Below are positions 8,458 through 15,667 of a stretch of 64,000 nucleotides of DNA, piece by piece. Numbering within the stretch: position 1 is the first letter of the stretch; the number at the start of each line of letters is the position of its first letter. The notes under the pieces were generated by a model. That model was given only the letters and a program-made list of their open reading frames with translations. It made no database searches and was not told the origin of the DNA. Source of the stretch: Paenibacillus tyrphae (lineage in GTDB: Bacteria; Bacillota; Bacilli; Paenibacillales; NBRC-103111); the NCBI RefSeq assembly GCF_027925525.1, contig NZ_BSDJ01000004.1, positions 1-64,000 of the forward strand. Direction: 5' to 3'. A program made the translations under genes and the position numbers.

Positions 8458-9369
8458 ATGAAACTGCTTACTTTTATCGAGGACGGACAGGAACGGCTCG
8501 GCGTCAAGACAGAGCGCGGCGTCGTACATATCGCTAAAGCGCTTGCAGCGGTCCCTGCCGGAAACGCCGACGTGCCGCACACGGTACACGAAGTCATCGA
8601 AGGCGGTCCTTTCGCGGTTACGGCGCTGCAAGCTTACGTGGACCAAGCGCTGGCGGCCGGCGGCAGCGAGGCGTATGTGCTGGACGAAGCCGGGCTCACT
8701 TACGGCCCGTGCGTTCCGCATCCGAACAAAATCATCTGCGTCGGGCTGAACTACCGCAAGCATGCGGAAGAAACGAACGCGCCGATTCCGCAGTATCCGA
8801 TCCTGTTTAACAAATTCAACAATACGCTGACAGGTCACGGACAGGATGTGCCGCTGCCGGTCAGCGTGACGAGCAAGGTGGATTACGAGGCGGAGCTGGT
8901 CATCGTGATCGGCAAGAAGGCCAAGTACGTGTCCAAAGAAGCGGCGCTGGATCACGTTTTCGGCTACTGCAACGTGAACGATTTGTCCGCCCGCGACCTG
9001 CAGATGCGTACCCAGCAATGGCTGCTCGGCAAGTCGTGCGACGGCTTCAGCCCGCTCGGGCCTTACCTGGTGACGGCCGATGAAGTCGGCGATCCGAACA
9101 ACCTTGCCATCCGCTGCATCGTGAACGGCGAGGTGCGCCAGAACTCCAACACGTCGGATATGATATTCCGATGCGATGAAATCGTCAGCTACATTTCGCA
9201 GCATATGACGCTGGTACCGGGCGACGTCATTTTGACCGGCACCCCGGAGGGCGTTGTACTCGGATATCCGGAGGAGAAGCAGGTTTACCTGAAAGACGGC
9301 GATGTCGTCACGATCGAGATCGAGAAGCTGGGCTCGCTGACGAACCGCATGGTTAACGAGCAGGCGTAA
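8458..9369 (+). CDS. Fumarylacetoacetate hydrolase-family protein
   Basis: This 303-residue FAH-fold enzyme carries the conserved entry IICVGLNYRKHAEE, the metal-binding core DYEAELVIVIGK, NDLSARDLQ and GFSPLGPYLVT, and the closing TGTPEGV. The family cleaves carbon-carbon bonds of diketo acids or decarboxylates related compounds, using Mg2+ or Mn2+. Members in L-rhamnose and L-fucose non-phosphorylative routes hydrolyse 2,4-diketo-3-deoxy sugar acids to pyruvate plus lactate or glycolate. The position between an SDR and a UxaA-type dehydratase supports that role here by inference. The ribosome binding site is AAGGAGG, the spacing to the previous stop is 51 bases, and the N-terminal extension (about 80 residues) is typical of the family. 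Confidence 0.9.
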   Translation: MKLLTFIEDGQERLGVKTERGVVHIAKALAAVPAGNADVPHTVHEVIEGGPFAVTALQAYVDQALAAGGSEAYVLDEAGLTYGPCVPHPNKIICVGLNYRKHAEETNAPIPQYPILFNKFNNTLTGHGQDVPLPVSVTSKVDYEAELVIVIGKKAKYVSKEAALDHVFGYCNVNDLSARDLQMRTQQWLLGKSCDGFSPLGPYLVTADEVGDPNNLAIRCIVNGEVRQNSNTSDMIFRCDEIVSYISQHMTLVPGDVILTGTPEGVVLGYPEEKQVYLKDGDVVTIEIEKLGSLTNRMVNEQA

Positions 9370-9397
9370 CGGCAGCGGACAAAAGGAGGAACGACGG

Positions 9398-9712
9398 ATG
9401 GCAGGACCGATTATTGCAGGCGCGGACGCGCTCGTGATGGACCCGCGCGATCATGTGGCGACGGCGATCAAAGATTTGAAGCAGGGACAGCGGATCACCT
9501 TTCGGGTGCAGGAGCAAGTTCAGGAAGTATTGCTGCTGGACGACATTCCGTTCGGACATAAAATTGCGATTCAAGATATCTTGGCCGGGACAGATATCCG
9601 CAAGTACGGCGAAGTGATCGGGCGGACGACCACCCAGATCCTTGCAGGGCAGCATGTTCACGTGCATAACGTCGAAGGCATCCGCGGTCGCGGAGATCAG
9701 GCGAAAGCGTGA
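9398..9712 (+). CDS. UxaA-family dehydratase, SAF-domain subunit
   Basis: This 104-residue protein equals the N-terminal SAF domain of altronate/galactarate dehydratases, here as a separate polypeptide. Visible family marks are DDIPFGHKIAI, KYGEVIG and the ending GQHVHVHNVEG. It should pair with the product of the next gene to form the active dehydratase, as in other two-subunit members such as the sulfolactate lyase SuyAB. The ribosome binding site AAAGGAGG is nine bases before the ATG. The two halves are 24 bases apart in the same operon, so equal expression is expected. An alternative substrate (not a sugar acid) cannot be excluded. Confidence 0.88.
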   Translation: MAGPIIAGADALVMDPRDHVATAIKDLKQGQRITFRVQEQVQEVLLLDDIPFGHKIAIQDILAGTDIRKYGEVIGRTTTQILAGQHVHVHNVEGIRGRGDQAKA

Positions 9713-9736
9713 GAAGCGAAGGGAGAACGAATACTC

Positions 9737-10897
9737 ATGAATCACATGATGGGCTATAGAAGACCGAACGGCGACGTGGGCATCCGCAATCATTTGCTGA
9801 TTATCCCGACCGTCATTTGCGCCAACCAAGTGTGCACCCGGATCAACCAGATGGTTCCGGATACGGTAGCGATCCCCCACCAGCATGGCTGCAGCCAGAT
9901 CGGCGCGGACAAAGACCGCACCTTCGACGTGCTGGCGGGAACCGGCCGCAATCCGAACGTCGGCGGCGTCATCATCATCAGCCTCGGCTGCGAGGTGGTC
10001 GACCCGCATGCGCTGGCCGACGCGATCCGTCTGACGGGCAAGCCGGTCGAAGTGTTCGACATTCAATCGGTCGGCGGTTCCGTGAAAGCGATTCAGCACG
10101 GGGTGGAAATCGCGCGGAAAATGCGCGCCCAGCTCGATGAAATGAAGCCCGAGCCGGTACCTTTCAGCGAGCTGATCATCGGGGTGAAGTGCGGCGGCTC
10201 GGACGCAACCTCGGGGCTTGCTTCCAATCCGGCGCTCGGCGCGGCAGCCGATTCGCTCATTCAGCAGGGCGGCGGTGTCGTGATCGGGGAAACGACGGAA
10301 ATTATCGGTGCTGAGCATGTGCTCGCCTCGCGCTGCGCCGCGCCGGACATTTCGGAGAAGCTGTACCATATCGTCGACCGCTTCGAGAAGGAAGTCGAGC
10401 GGATGGGTGCCGACATGCGCGGCGGGAATCCGAGCCCGGGCAATATTGCCGGGGGACTGACGACGATCGAAGAAAAATCGCTCGGCTGCATCAGCAAATG
10501 CGGCACTGCGCCGATCAAAGGCGTTATCGAGTATGCCGAGGACATTCCGAAGCACGGGCTCTATTTTATGGATTCGCCGGGCAACGACATCGAATGCGTC
10601 TCCGGGATGGCGGCAGGCGGCGCGCATCTGGTTTGCTTTACGACGGGACGGGGGACACCTACCGGAGCTGCCGTCATTCCGGTCATCAAAATTACCGGCA
10701 ATAAACGGATGTTCGAGAGAATGTCGGACAACATGGACGTCGACGTCAGCGATATGCTGGAAGGCACGCTCAGCCTGGAAGCGGCGGGTCAGGTCGTTTG
10801 GGAAGAAATTCAAGCGGTTGCGAACGGCAAGCTGACGAAGGCCGAAATTTTGGGCCATACCGAATTCAGCATCAACCGGATCGGACCGAGCTTATAA
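9737..10897 (+). CDS. UxaA-family dehydratase, catalytic subunit
   Basis: This 386-residue protein corresponds to the C-terminal part of UxaA/GarD-type dehydratases. It starts with the signature GYRRPNGDVGIRNH and contains PHQHGCSQIGAD, VGVKCGGSDATSG, GEEEK-type SLGCISKCG and the late CFTTGRGTPTG. These enzymes use a ferrous ion or other metal to remove water from an aldonate or aldarate and give a 2-keto-3-deoxy acid. D-altronate dehydratase-family proteins are known in non-phosphorylative D-arabinose, L-galactose and L-fucose routes, which fits the neighbouring SDR and FAH genes. The exact substrate is not deducible. The ribosome binding site is GAAGGGAG. Confidence 0.9.
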   Translation: MNHMMGYRRPNGDVGIRNHLLIIPTVICANQVCTRINQMVPDTVAIPHQHGCSQIGADKDRTFDVLAGTGRNPNVGGVIIISLGCEVVDPHALADAIRLTGKPVEVFDIQSVGGSVKAIQHGVEIARKMRAQLDEMKPEPVPFSELIIGVKCGGSDATSGLASNPALGAAADSLIQQGGGVVIGETTEIIGAEHVLASRCAAPDISEKLYHIVDRFEKEVERMGADMRGGNPSPGNIAGGLTTIEEKSLGCISKCGTAPIKGVIEYAEDIPKHGLYFMDSPGNDIECVSGMAAGGAHLVCFTTGRGTPTGAAVIPVIKITGNKRMFERMSDNMDVDVSDMLEGTLSLEAAGQVVWEEIQAVANGKLTKAEILGHTEFSINRIGPSL

Positions 10898-10928
10898 GGT
10901 TACTATACAACGAAGGAGGCTAGGATTT

Positions 10929-11723
10929 ATGGGAAGATTGGCAGGTCGGGTGGCGCTCGTTACAGGGGCCAGCCGGGGAATTGGAGAAGCGATTGCCATT
11001 CGTTTGGCAGAGGAAGGCGCGCATGTCGCCGTTAACTTCACTTCCGAGCGTTCGCGCCCGTTGGCTGAGAACGTGAAGAAGCAGGCGGAAGCGTACGGCG
11101 TCAAAGCGATGGTGGTTCAAGCCGACGTAGGCAGCAAGCAGCAGGTGGAAGACATGTTCCGGCAGGTGCAGGAGCAATTGGGCGATGTGGAAATTCTCGT
11201 CAACAACGCCGGGATCGCGCCGTTCGAACCGTTCTTGAAATGTACGGAGGAAACGTGGGATCGGACGTATAATACAAACGTCAAATCGATTTTCCTCTGT
11301 TCGCAGTTGGCGGCGAAATCCATGATCGAAAAGCGCTACGGCAAAATCGTCAACGTCTTGTCGACCGCCAGCCTCGTCGTCACGAGCCCGGTCATTCCGC
11401 ATTACCAATCGTCCAAAGCGGCGGCGAACATGCTGACGAAGGGAATGGCGATCGAACTTGGCAAATACAACATCAACGTGAATGCGGTCGGCCCAAGCAC
11501 GGTCGACACCGACATGTGCACCGACTACTTGGCCGACGATGCGATCCGGGCCAAAGAAATCGAAGCGAATCCGATGAAGCGTCTCGGCACCGCCCGCCAG
11601 ATCGGGGATGCGGTAGTGTTCCTGGCCTCCGAGGAAGCGATGCAGGTTAACGGCCATCTGCTGATGGTCGACGGCGGTCTGACCGTCAAAGCCGCCCAAC
11701 CGGAAGATCATATGGAGCATTAA
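10929..11723 (+). CDS. Short-chain dehydrogenase/reductase (last gene of sugar-acid operon)
   Basis: This second SDR of the operon has 264 residues, with TGASRGIG near residue 13, NNAGIAPFEPF, and the catalytic YQSSK in the second half. It is only distantly like the first SDR: the C-terminal substrate segment (PSTVDTDMCTDYLADD) differs, so the two probably oxidise different positions. In the proposed route one would oxidise the sugar at C1 and the other a 2-keto-3-deoxy acid at C4. A strong ribosome binding site (GAAGGAGG) precedes the ATG, 31 bases after the dehydratase stop, and a terminator follows the stop by 15 bases. Confidence 0.9.
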   Translation: MGRLAGRVALVTGASRGIGEAIAIRLAEEGAHVAVNFTSERSRPLAENVKKQAEAYGVKAMVVQADVGSKQQVEDMFRQVQEQLGDVEILVNNAGIAPFEPFLKCTEETWDRTYNTNVKSIFLCSQLAAKSMIEKRYGKIVNVLSTASLVVTSPVIPHYQSSKAAANMLTKGMAIELGKYNINVNAVGPSTVDTDMCTDYLADDAIRAKEIEANPMKRLGTARQIGDAVVFLASEEAMQVNGHLLMVDGGLTVKAAQPEDHMEH

Positions 11724-11738
11724 TAGCTGGCATGAATT

Positions 11739-11768
11739 GAGCCCTCCGCAAGCCGGGGGGCTCTTTGG
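11739..11768 (+). terminator. Terminator of the sugar-acid operon
   Basis: GAGCCCTCCG (11739-11748) pairs with CGGGGGGCTC (11754-11763) around a short loop and is followed by TTT. The tail is short but the stem is strong and placed directly after the last gene. Confidence 0.7.
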
Positions 11769-11955
11769 CACACCATAGCCTTTGAATATCCCCGTGAGCA
11801 GCACAGCTAACGACTCTCCGCATATCCTAATAAATGTTTAAATATTACACGAAACGACACCAATCGACATCAAATCTAATAATCTCCTAATATTTAACTG
11901 AAACTTTCATAAATATTCGGAGCTATAGTAGAGATATCAAGCGGAGGTGATTGGT

Positions 11956-12540
11956 ATGAAAGACATGCAGCTGCTTCATCAGGGGAAAGTTTACAAGGGG
12001 CAAGTGTCCTATCAAGGTTCGGATTTAATGGAGGTTTCCTTCGCGGAGCCGTCCTCTTTTACAGGCGGGGAATCCGTCATCTGCTTTGATTTTCAGAAAA
12101 AAGTGCAAATGCGCGTGCTGCAGGTTTCCAAATCCAAGCTGATTTTAGTGCCGGCGGATTCGGAAATTTTCAATATACAAGCAAGACCGGATGCCGTACT
12201 GGACGATATGTATCGCGACGAGAACCTGGCGTTTCCCAGCTTCAAGCTGAACACATACGGCACGCTGATCGACGATTTCCGTACGATGGCGGTTCGCTTT
12301 TGCCGGATCAGCCGGCTCGGGTTCGGATTTGAAATTAACGATTTCTCCGTCAAAATGAACCATGTCTACGATACGATGATCATGTGCGACGAAGAAACGA
12401 TTCATCCGAAGGTCGTGGTCCGGTACGCCCATATTCAAGAAAAAACGATTCGCTACGGCGCCGAAATTTACAGCATCTCGGCCAAAGACTTGAACAAGCT
12501 CCGCTTCTACATCGTGACGCAGCAATTTATGGCGCAATAA
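11956..12540 (+). CDS. PilZ-like domain protein
   Basis: This 194-residue cytoplasmic protein has an N-terminal beta-rich segment (KVYKGQVSYQGSDLMEVSF) and a C-terminal half with the layout of a PilZ domain: CRISRLGFGFEIND where PilZ proteins have DIS-x-x-G, then VVVRYAHIQEKTIRYGAEIYSIS and a closing DLNKLRFYIVTQQF. The canonical RxxxR and D/NxSxxG binding motifs are incomplete, so c-di-GMP binding is doubtful. It could be a degenerate sensor or partner protein. The ATG at 11956 is chosen because GGAGG ends eight bases before it. It is monocistronic, with terminators on both sides. Confidence 0.7.
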   Translation: MKDMQLLHQGKVYKGQVSYQGSDLMEVSFAEPSSFTGGESVICFDFQKKVQMRVLQVSKSKLILVPADSEIFNIQARPDAVLDDMYRDENLAFPSFKLNTYGTLIDDFRTMAVRFCRISRLGFGFEINDFSVKMNHVYDTMIMCDEETIHPKVVVRYAHIQEKTIRYGAEIYSISAKDLNKLRFYIVTQQFMAQ

Positions 12541-12561
12541 GCGATCGTCCTAAAAAACAAT

Positions 12562-12604
12562 CCGGCTGTTCCGTTCGAGAAAAAACGGAAGCAGCCGGTT
12601 TTTT
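12562..12604. terminator. Bidirectional terminator between PilZ-like gene and nagA
   Basis: CCGGCTGTTCCGTT pairs with AACGGAAGCAGCCGG (one bulge), followed by TTTTTT on the plus strand and preceded by AAAAAA, which becomes a T-tract on the minus strand. It serves both convergent genes. Confidence 0.85.
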
Positions 12605-12612
12605 GTGCGCGA

Positions 12613-13797
12613 TTATTGGTGCAATTCTCTTCCTTGGACCCAGACGCGTTCGAGGTCGAGCTCCGGCGTGACGAGCAGCAGATCCGCCTGCTTGCCGGTT
12701 TCGATGCTGCCGGTTTCCTCCAGCAGCCCGAGCTGCTTCGCCGGGTTCCAGCTGGCCATCCGGCTTGCTTCCTCGACGCTGACTCCGACCGTGTTGACCA
12801 CAAAGCGGAAGGCCCCCATCATCGTCAGCGTGCTGCCTGCGAGGCTGTCGCCGTCGCGAAGCCTTGCGACGCCGTCCTTCACGACGACGGCGAGCCCGCC
12901 GAGTTCAAAATCGCCGTCCCCGAGACCCGCGGCGGACATGGCGTCCGTGATCAGCAGCAGATTGTCGCTGCGCTTCGTTTGGGTCAGCAGCCGGATGCAG
13001 GCCGGATGGACGTGGTGTCCGTCGGCGATGACTTCCGCGCAGATCTTGTCCTCGGTCAGCACGGCGCCGACGACGCCGGGCTCTCGGTGGTGCAGCCCTT
13101 TCATCGCGTTGAACGTATGCACGGCATGGCTCAGCCCATGCTTGACCGCTTCGCCGATCTGCGCATAGGTCGAATCCGTATGGCCGCAGGCGACGACGAT
13201 GCCTTGTCCGGCGAGGAAGGCAATAACCGGCAAAGCACCTTCGGTTTCCGGTGCCAGCGTAACGAGGCGAATCAAGCCCGGATAGCGGCTGGTCCATTCC
13301 TTCACCCATTCGAGCTTCGGCGTGACGATAAAGCTCGGATTTTGCGCGCCGGGCCATTTCGGACTGATGAACGGTCCTTCCAGATGTACGCCGGCCAATT
13401 GTGCATACGGCATCCCTTTTTCCCGGTACGCCTTGACGCTCTCCAGCACTTGGCCGATCGCTTCGGGGGAGCCGGTTACCGTGGTCGCCAGCATCGTGGT
13501 CGTCCCGTGGCTGGAGTGAAAGCGGGTAATATTTTCAAGCGATTCGCTCGTTCCGTCCATAAAGTCGCTGCCGTAGCCGCCGTGCACATGCACGTCGATG
13601 AAGCCGGGCAGCAGCCAGCTTCCGCGGGCGTCGATTTTCGTGCCGGCCGCTTCGGCCAGCGCTTCGTTCAGCTCGGCCATCGAGCCGAGCGCTTCAATTT
13701 TACCGTCCTTGACCGCGGCATACCCGGCGGGGATCACCGTATCCGGTGTGACGACTTTGGCGTTGATGATCAGGGTGTCCCATGCTTCGCGACTCAT
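12613..13797 (-). CDS. nagA: N-acetylglucosamine-6-phosphate deacetylase
   Basis: This 394-residue amidohydrolase removes acetate from GlcNAc-6-P to give glucosamine-6-P. Visible marks are the metal-binding DVHVHGGYGSDF, EGPFISP, the CGHTDSTY and HTFNAMKG histidines and the catalytic Asp in LLITDAMSAAG. The start ATG at 13797 overlaps the nagB stop as ATGA and has AGGAGG inside nagB, which argues against the longer frame to 13872. With nagB and the RpiR regulator it forms an operon for amino-sugar recycling from chitin or peptidoglycan. The product should be cytoplasmic. Confidence 0.95.
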   Translation of the reverse strand: MSREAWDTLIINAKVVTPDTVIPAGYAAVKDGKIEALGSMAELNEALAEAAGTKIDARGSWLLPGFIDVHVHGGYGSDFMDGTSESLENITRFHSSHGTTTMLATTVTGSPEAIGQVLESVKAYREKGMPYAQLAGVHLEGPFISPKWPGAQNPSFIVTPKLEWVKEWTSRYPGLIRLVTLAPETEGALPVIAFLAGQGIVVACGHTDSTYAQIGEAVKHGLSHAVHTFNAMKGLHHREPGVVGAVLTEDKICAEVIADGHHVHPACIRLLTQTKRSDNLLLITDAMSAAGLGDGDFELGGLAVVVKDGVARLRDGDSLAGSTLTMMGAFRFVVNTVGVSVEEASRMASWNPAKQLGLLEETGSIETGKQADLLLVTPELDLERVWVQGRELHQ

Positions 13798-14522
13798 TTT
13801 AGCAAACCTCCTGCTTCGGAATCCAGCAATACGACCACATGCGGATGCGTCTGCAGCAGCGAGGCCGGACAATCCGTCGTGATCGGGCCTTGCAGCGCCC
13901 GCTGTACGATTTCCGCTTTATCCGCGCCGCGGACGACGAGCAGAATCATTTTCGCTTTCAGAATCGTTCCGACTCCCATCGTCAGGGCGTGCGTCGGCAC
14001 CTGCTCCGGCTTGTCGAAAAACCGCGCGTTCGCCGAGCGGGTCGATTCTTTCAGCTCCACGAGATGCGTGCCGCCCTCGAGCGTGGCGTCCGGCTCGTTG
14101 AAGCCGATGTGCCCGTTATGGCCAAGACCGAGCAGCTGCAGATCGATCTGTCCGTACTGCTCCAGCAGGCTGTCGTAGCGGGTACATTCCGCCTGCAGAT
14201 CCGACGCGATTCCGCTTGGAATATGGCATTGCTGCGGGGGAATGTCGACGAGACCGAGCAGGTGCTCCTGCATGAACGTATAGTAACTGGCCGGATGCCC
14301 CGGCTCGAGACCGACGTATTCGTCAAGATTGAACGCCGTCGCTTTGGCGAAGCTGACCAGCCCTTGCCGATGCGACTCGACAAGCTCCCGGTAAATGCCG
14401 ATCGGCGTGCTGCCTGTCGCAAGACCGAGCACGGCTCTCGGATTCGTTTGCAGCAGTCCGGTAATGATGCCGGCACCGGCTTTGTTCAATTCTTCTTGTG
14501 TGCGGAAAGTTAAAATGTTCAT
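13794..14522 (-). CDS. nagB: Glucosamine-6-phosphate deaminase
   Basis: This 242-residue isomerase/deaminase converts glucosamine-6-P to fructose-6-P plus ammonia. Clear motifs are GLATGSTPIGIY (phosphate loop), FNLDEYVGL with the catalytic Asp and GLGHNGHIGFNEP with the catalytic His. The length fits the short Firmicute type without the long allosteric tail of the E. coli enzyme. It is preceded by AAAAAGGGAGAT and starts three bases after the regulator gene stops. It overlaps nagA by four bases, so the two are translationally coupled. Confidence 0.96.
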   Translation of the reverse strand: MNILTFRTQEELNKAGAGIITGLLQTNPRAVLGLATGSTPIGIYRELVESHRQGLVSFAKATAFNLDEYVGLEPGHPASYYTFMQEHLLGLVDIPPQQCHIPSGIASDLQAECTRYDSLLEQYGQIDLQLLGLGHNGHIGFNEPDATLEGGTHLVELKESTRSANARFFDKPEQVPTHALTMGVGTILKAKMILLVVRGADKAEIVQRALQGPITTDCPASLLQTHPHVVVLLDSEAGGLLK

Positions 14523-14525
14523 GGC

Positions 14526-15386
14526 TCATCTCCCTTTTTCTTTGCGGTATTTTTTCACTTCTTGAAACGATTGCTCCAGAAGCGGAACATAATCGTCAAA
14601 GTGCAGGCTGAGCAGCGCAGTAAACAAAATGTCCACCACGTGCAGCTGAGCGATCCGCGAAGCCATATCGCCGCGGCGCATCCCTTCCTCCAGCGAGGAG
14701 GCGTACAGCCGGATGTCCGCAAGCTGCGAAATCCGGTTGGCCCCGAACTTGGTCAGCGAAATCGTTGTGGCTCCTCGTTCCTTGGCGCACAAGAGGGCGT
14801 CGAGCGTTTCCGGAGTTTCGCCGGAATAGGAGAAAGCGAACGCCACGTCACCTTCGCCGAGGCTCGTTGCTGACGTGATCTGCATGTGGGAATCCGACCA
14901 ATGCTGCGCCATTTTGCCGATGCGCACCAGCTTTTGCTGGCAATCGTACGCGACCATCCCCGAGGTTGCCATCCCGTACAGATCGATGCGCCGGGCATCG
15001 TGCAGCGCATCCACGGCCCGCTGGACTTCCGTGAGGTCGAGCTGCCGCGTCGTATCCGAAATTGAGCGCAGATGGTTCGTTTCAATCGCCTGGGCGATAC
15101 TGTGAAGCGTGTTGCCTGCGACAATGTCCTGATAGGAAGGCTTCGCCGAAACAGGCTGGACGAGCTCGGCGGACAGCTTCATGCGAAAATCCCCGTAGCC
15201 CTTGAATAGCAGGCTGCGGCAAAAACGGGACACCGTCGCGGTGCTCGTTCCCGAACGTCCGGCCAGCTCCGTAATGCTCAAATGAACGGCCTCATGGGCA
15301 TGCTCCAAAATAAATTGCGCGAGAATTTGTTCCTTCGGATTCATCTGGTGCTGCTGTTCCCGTAAGGCTTGTAGAATACCGGACAT
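14526..15386 (-). CDS. RpiR/MurR-family regulator of the nag operon
   Basis: This 286-residue protein has an N-terminal RpiR helix-turn-helix (residues 1-80, with ITELAGRSGTSTATVSRFCRSLLFKGYGDF) and a SIS sugar-phosphate-binding domain (residues about 120-270, with IDLYGMATSGMVAYD and FSYSGETPETL). It is probably a repressor or activator that senses an amino-sugar phosphate, possibly GlcNAc-6-P or MurNAc-6-P. The start at 15386 follows CAGGTGATCTG; the frame extends much further upstream, but that region is AT-rich and promoter-like. It is the first gene of the operon with nagB and nagA. Confidence 0.88.
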   Translation of the reverse strand: MSGILQALREQQHQMNPKEQILAQFILEHAHEAVHLSITELAGRSGTSTATVSRFCRSLLFKGYGDFRMKLSAELVQPVSAKPSYQDIVAGNTLHSIAQAIETNHLRSISDTTRQLDLTEVQRAVDALHDARRIDLYGMATSGMVAYDCQQKLVRIGKMAQHWSDSHMQITSATSLGEGDVAFAFSYSGETPETLDALLCAKERGATTISLTKFGANRISQLADIRLYASSLEEGMRRGDMASRIAQLHVVDILFTALLSLHFDDYVPLLEQSFQEVKKYRKEKGR

Positions 15387-15445
15387 CAGATCACCTGTTT
15401 TGCAAAGATTTTGTAAATCATTTTCTTCATGCTGATAAAAATAAT

Positions 15446-15458
15446 GAAAAATATTTTC
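15446..15458. promoter_or_regulatory. AT-rich palindrome upstream of the RpiR-nag operon
   Basis: GAAAAATATTTTC sits 60 bases upstream of the regulator start and contains the perfect palindrome AAAATATTTT. Related TTTTCTTCAT words occur on either side. It could be the operator of the RpiR protein, but no site for it is known here. Confidence 0.35.
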
Positions 15459-15667
15459 TTCTTCATCATAGCCAATATGACTAGTTTTCGCAACTGTTTT
15501 CGGCCTAAAGCGGCATGATTTTGAGTCTTTCGAACTCTTGCGGATCGGGGCGCCGGTTTCTAAAATTATGACAATATTCACCCACAGGGGCAGTAAAATA
15601 AGGTAAAATAAAGTAATAGCCTCATAGAGCAATCCCTGTGATTTTGTGCAGAAGGAGTGAAGTACAA

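Noticed and set aside
9353-10858. A 501-codon open frame on the minus strand opposite the UxaA subunits
   Set aside because: It is antisense to two well-supported genes, has no ribosome binding site and shows no family motif.
12616-14178. A 520-codon open frame on the plus strand opposite nagA and nagB
   Set aside because: nagA and nagB are certain by motif; the opposite frame is a shadow.
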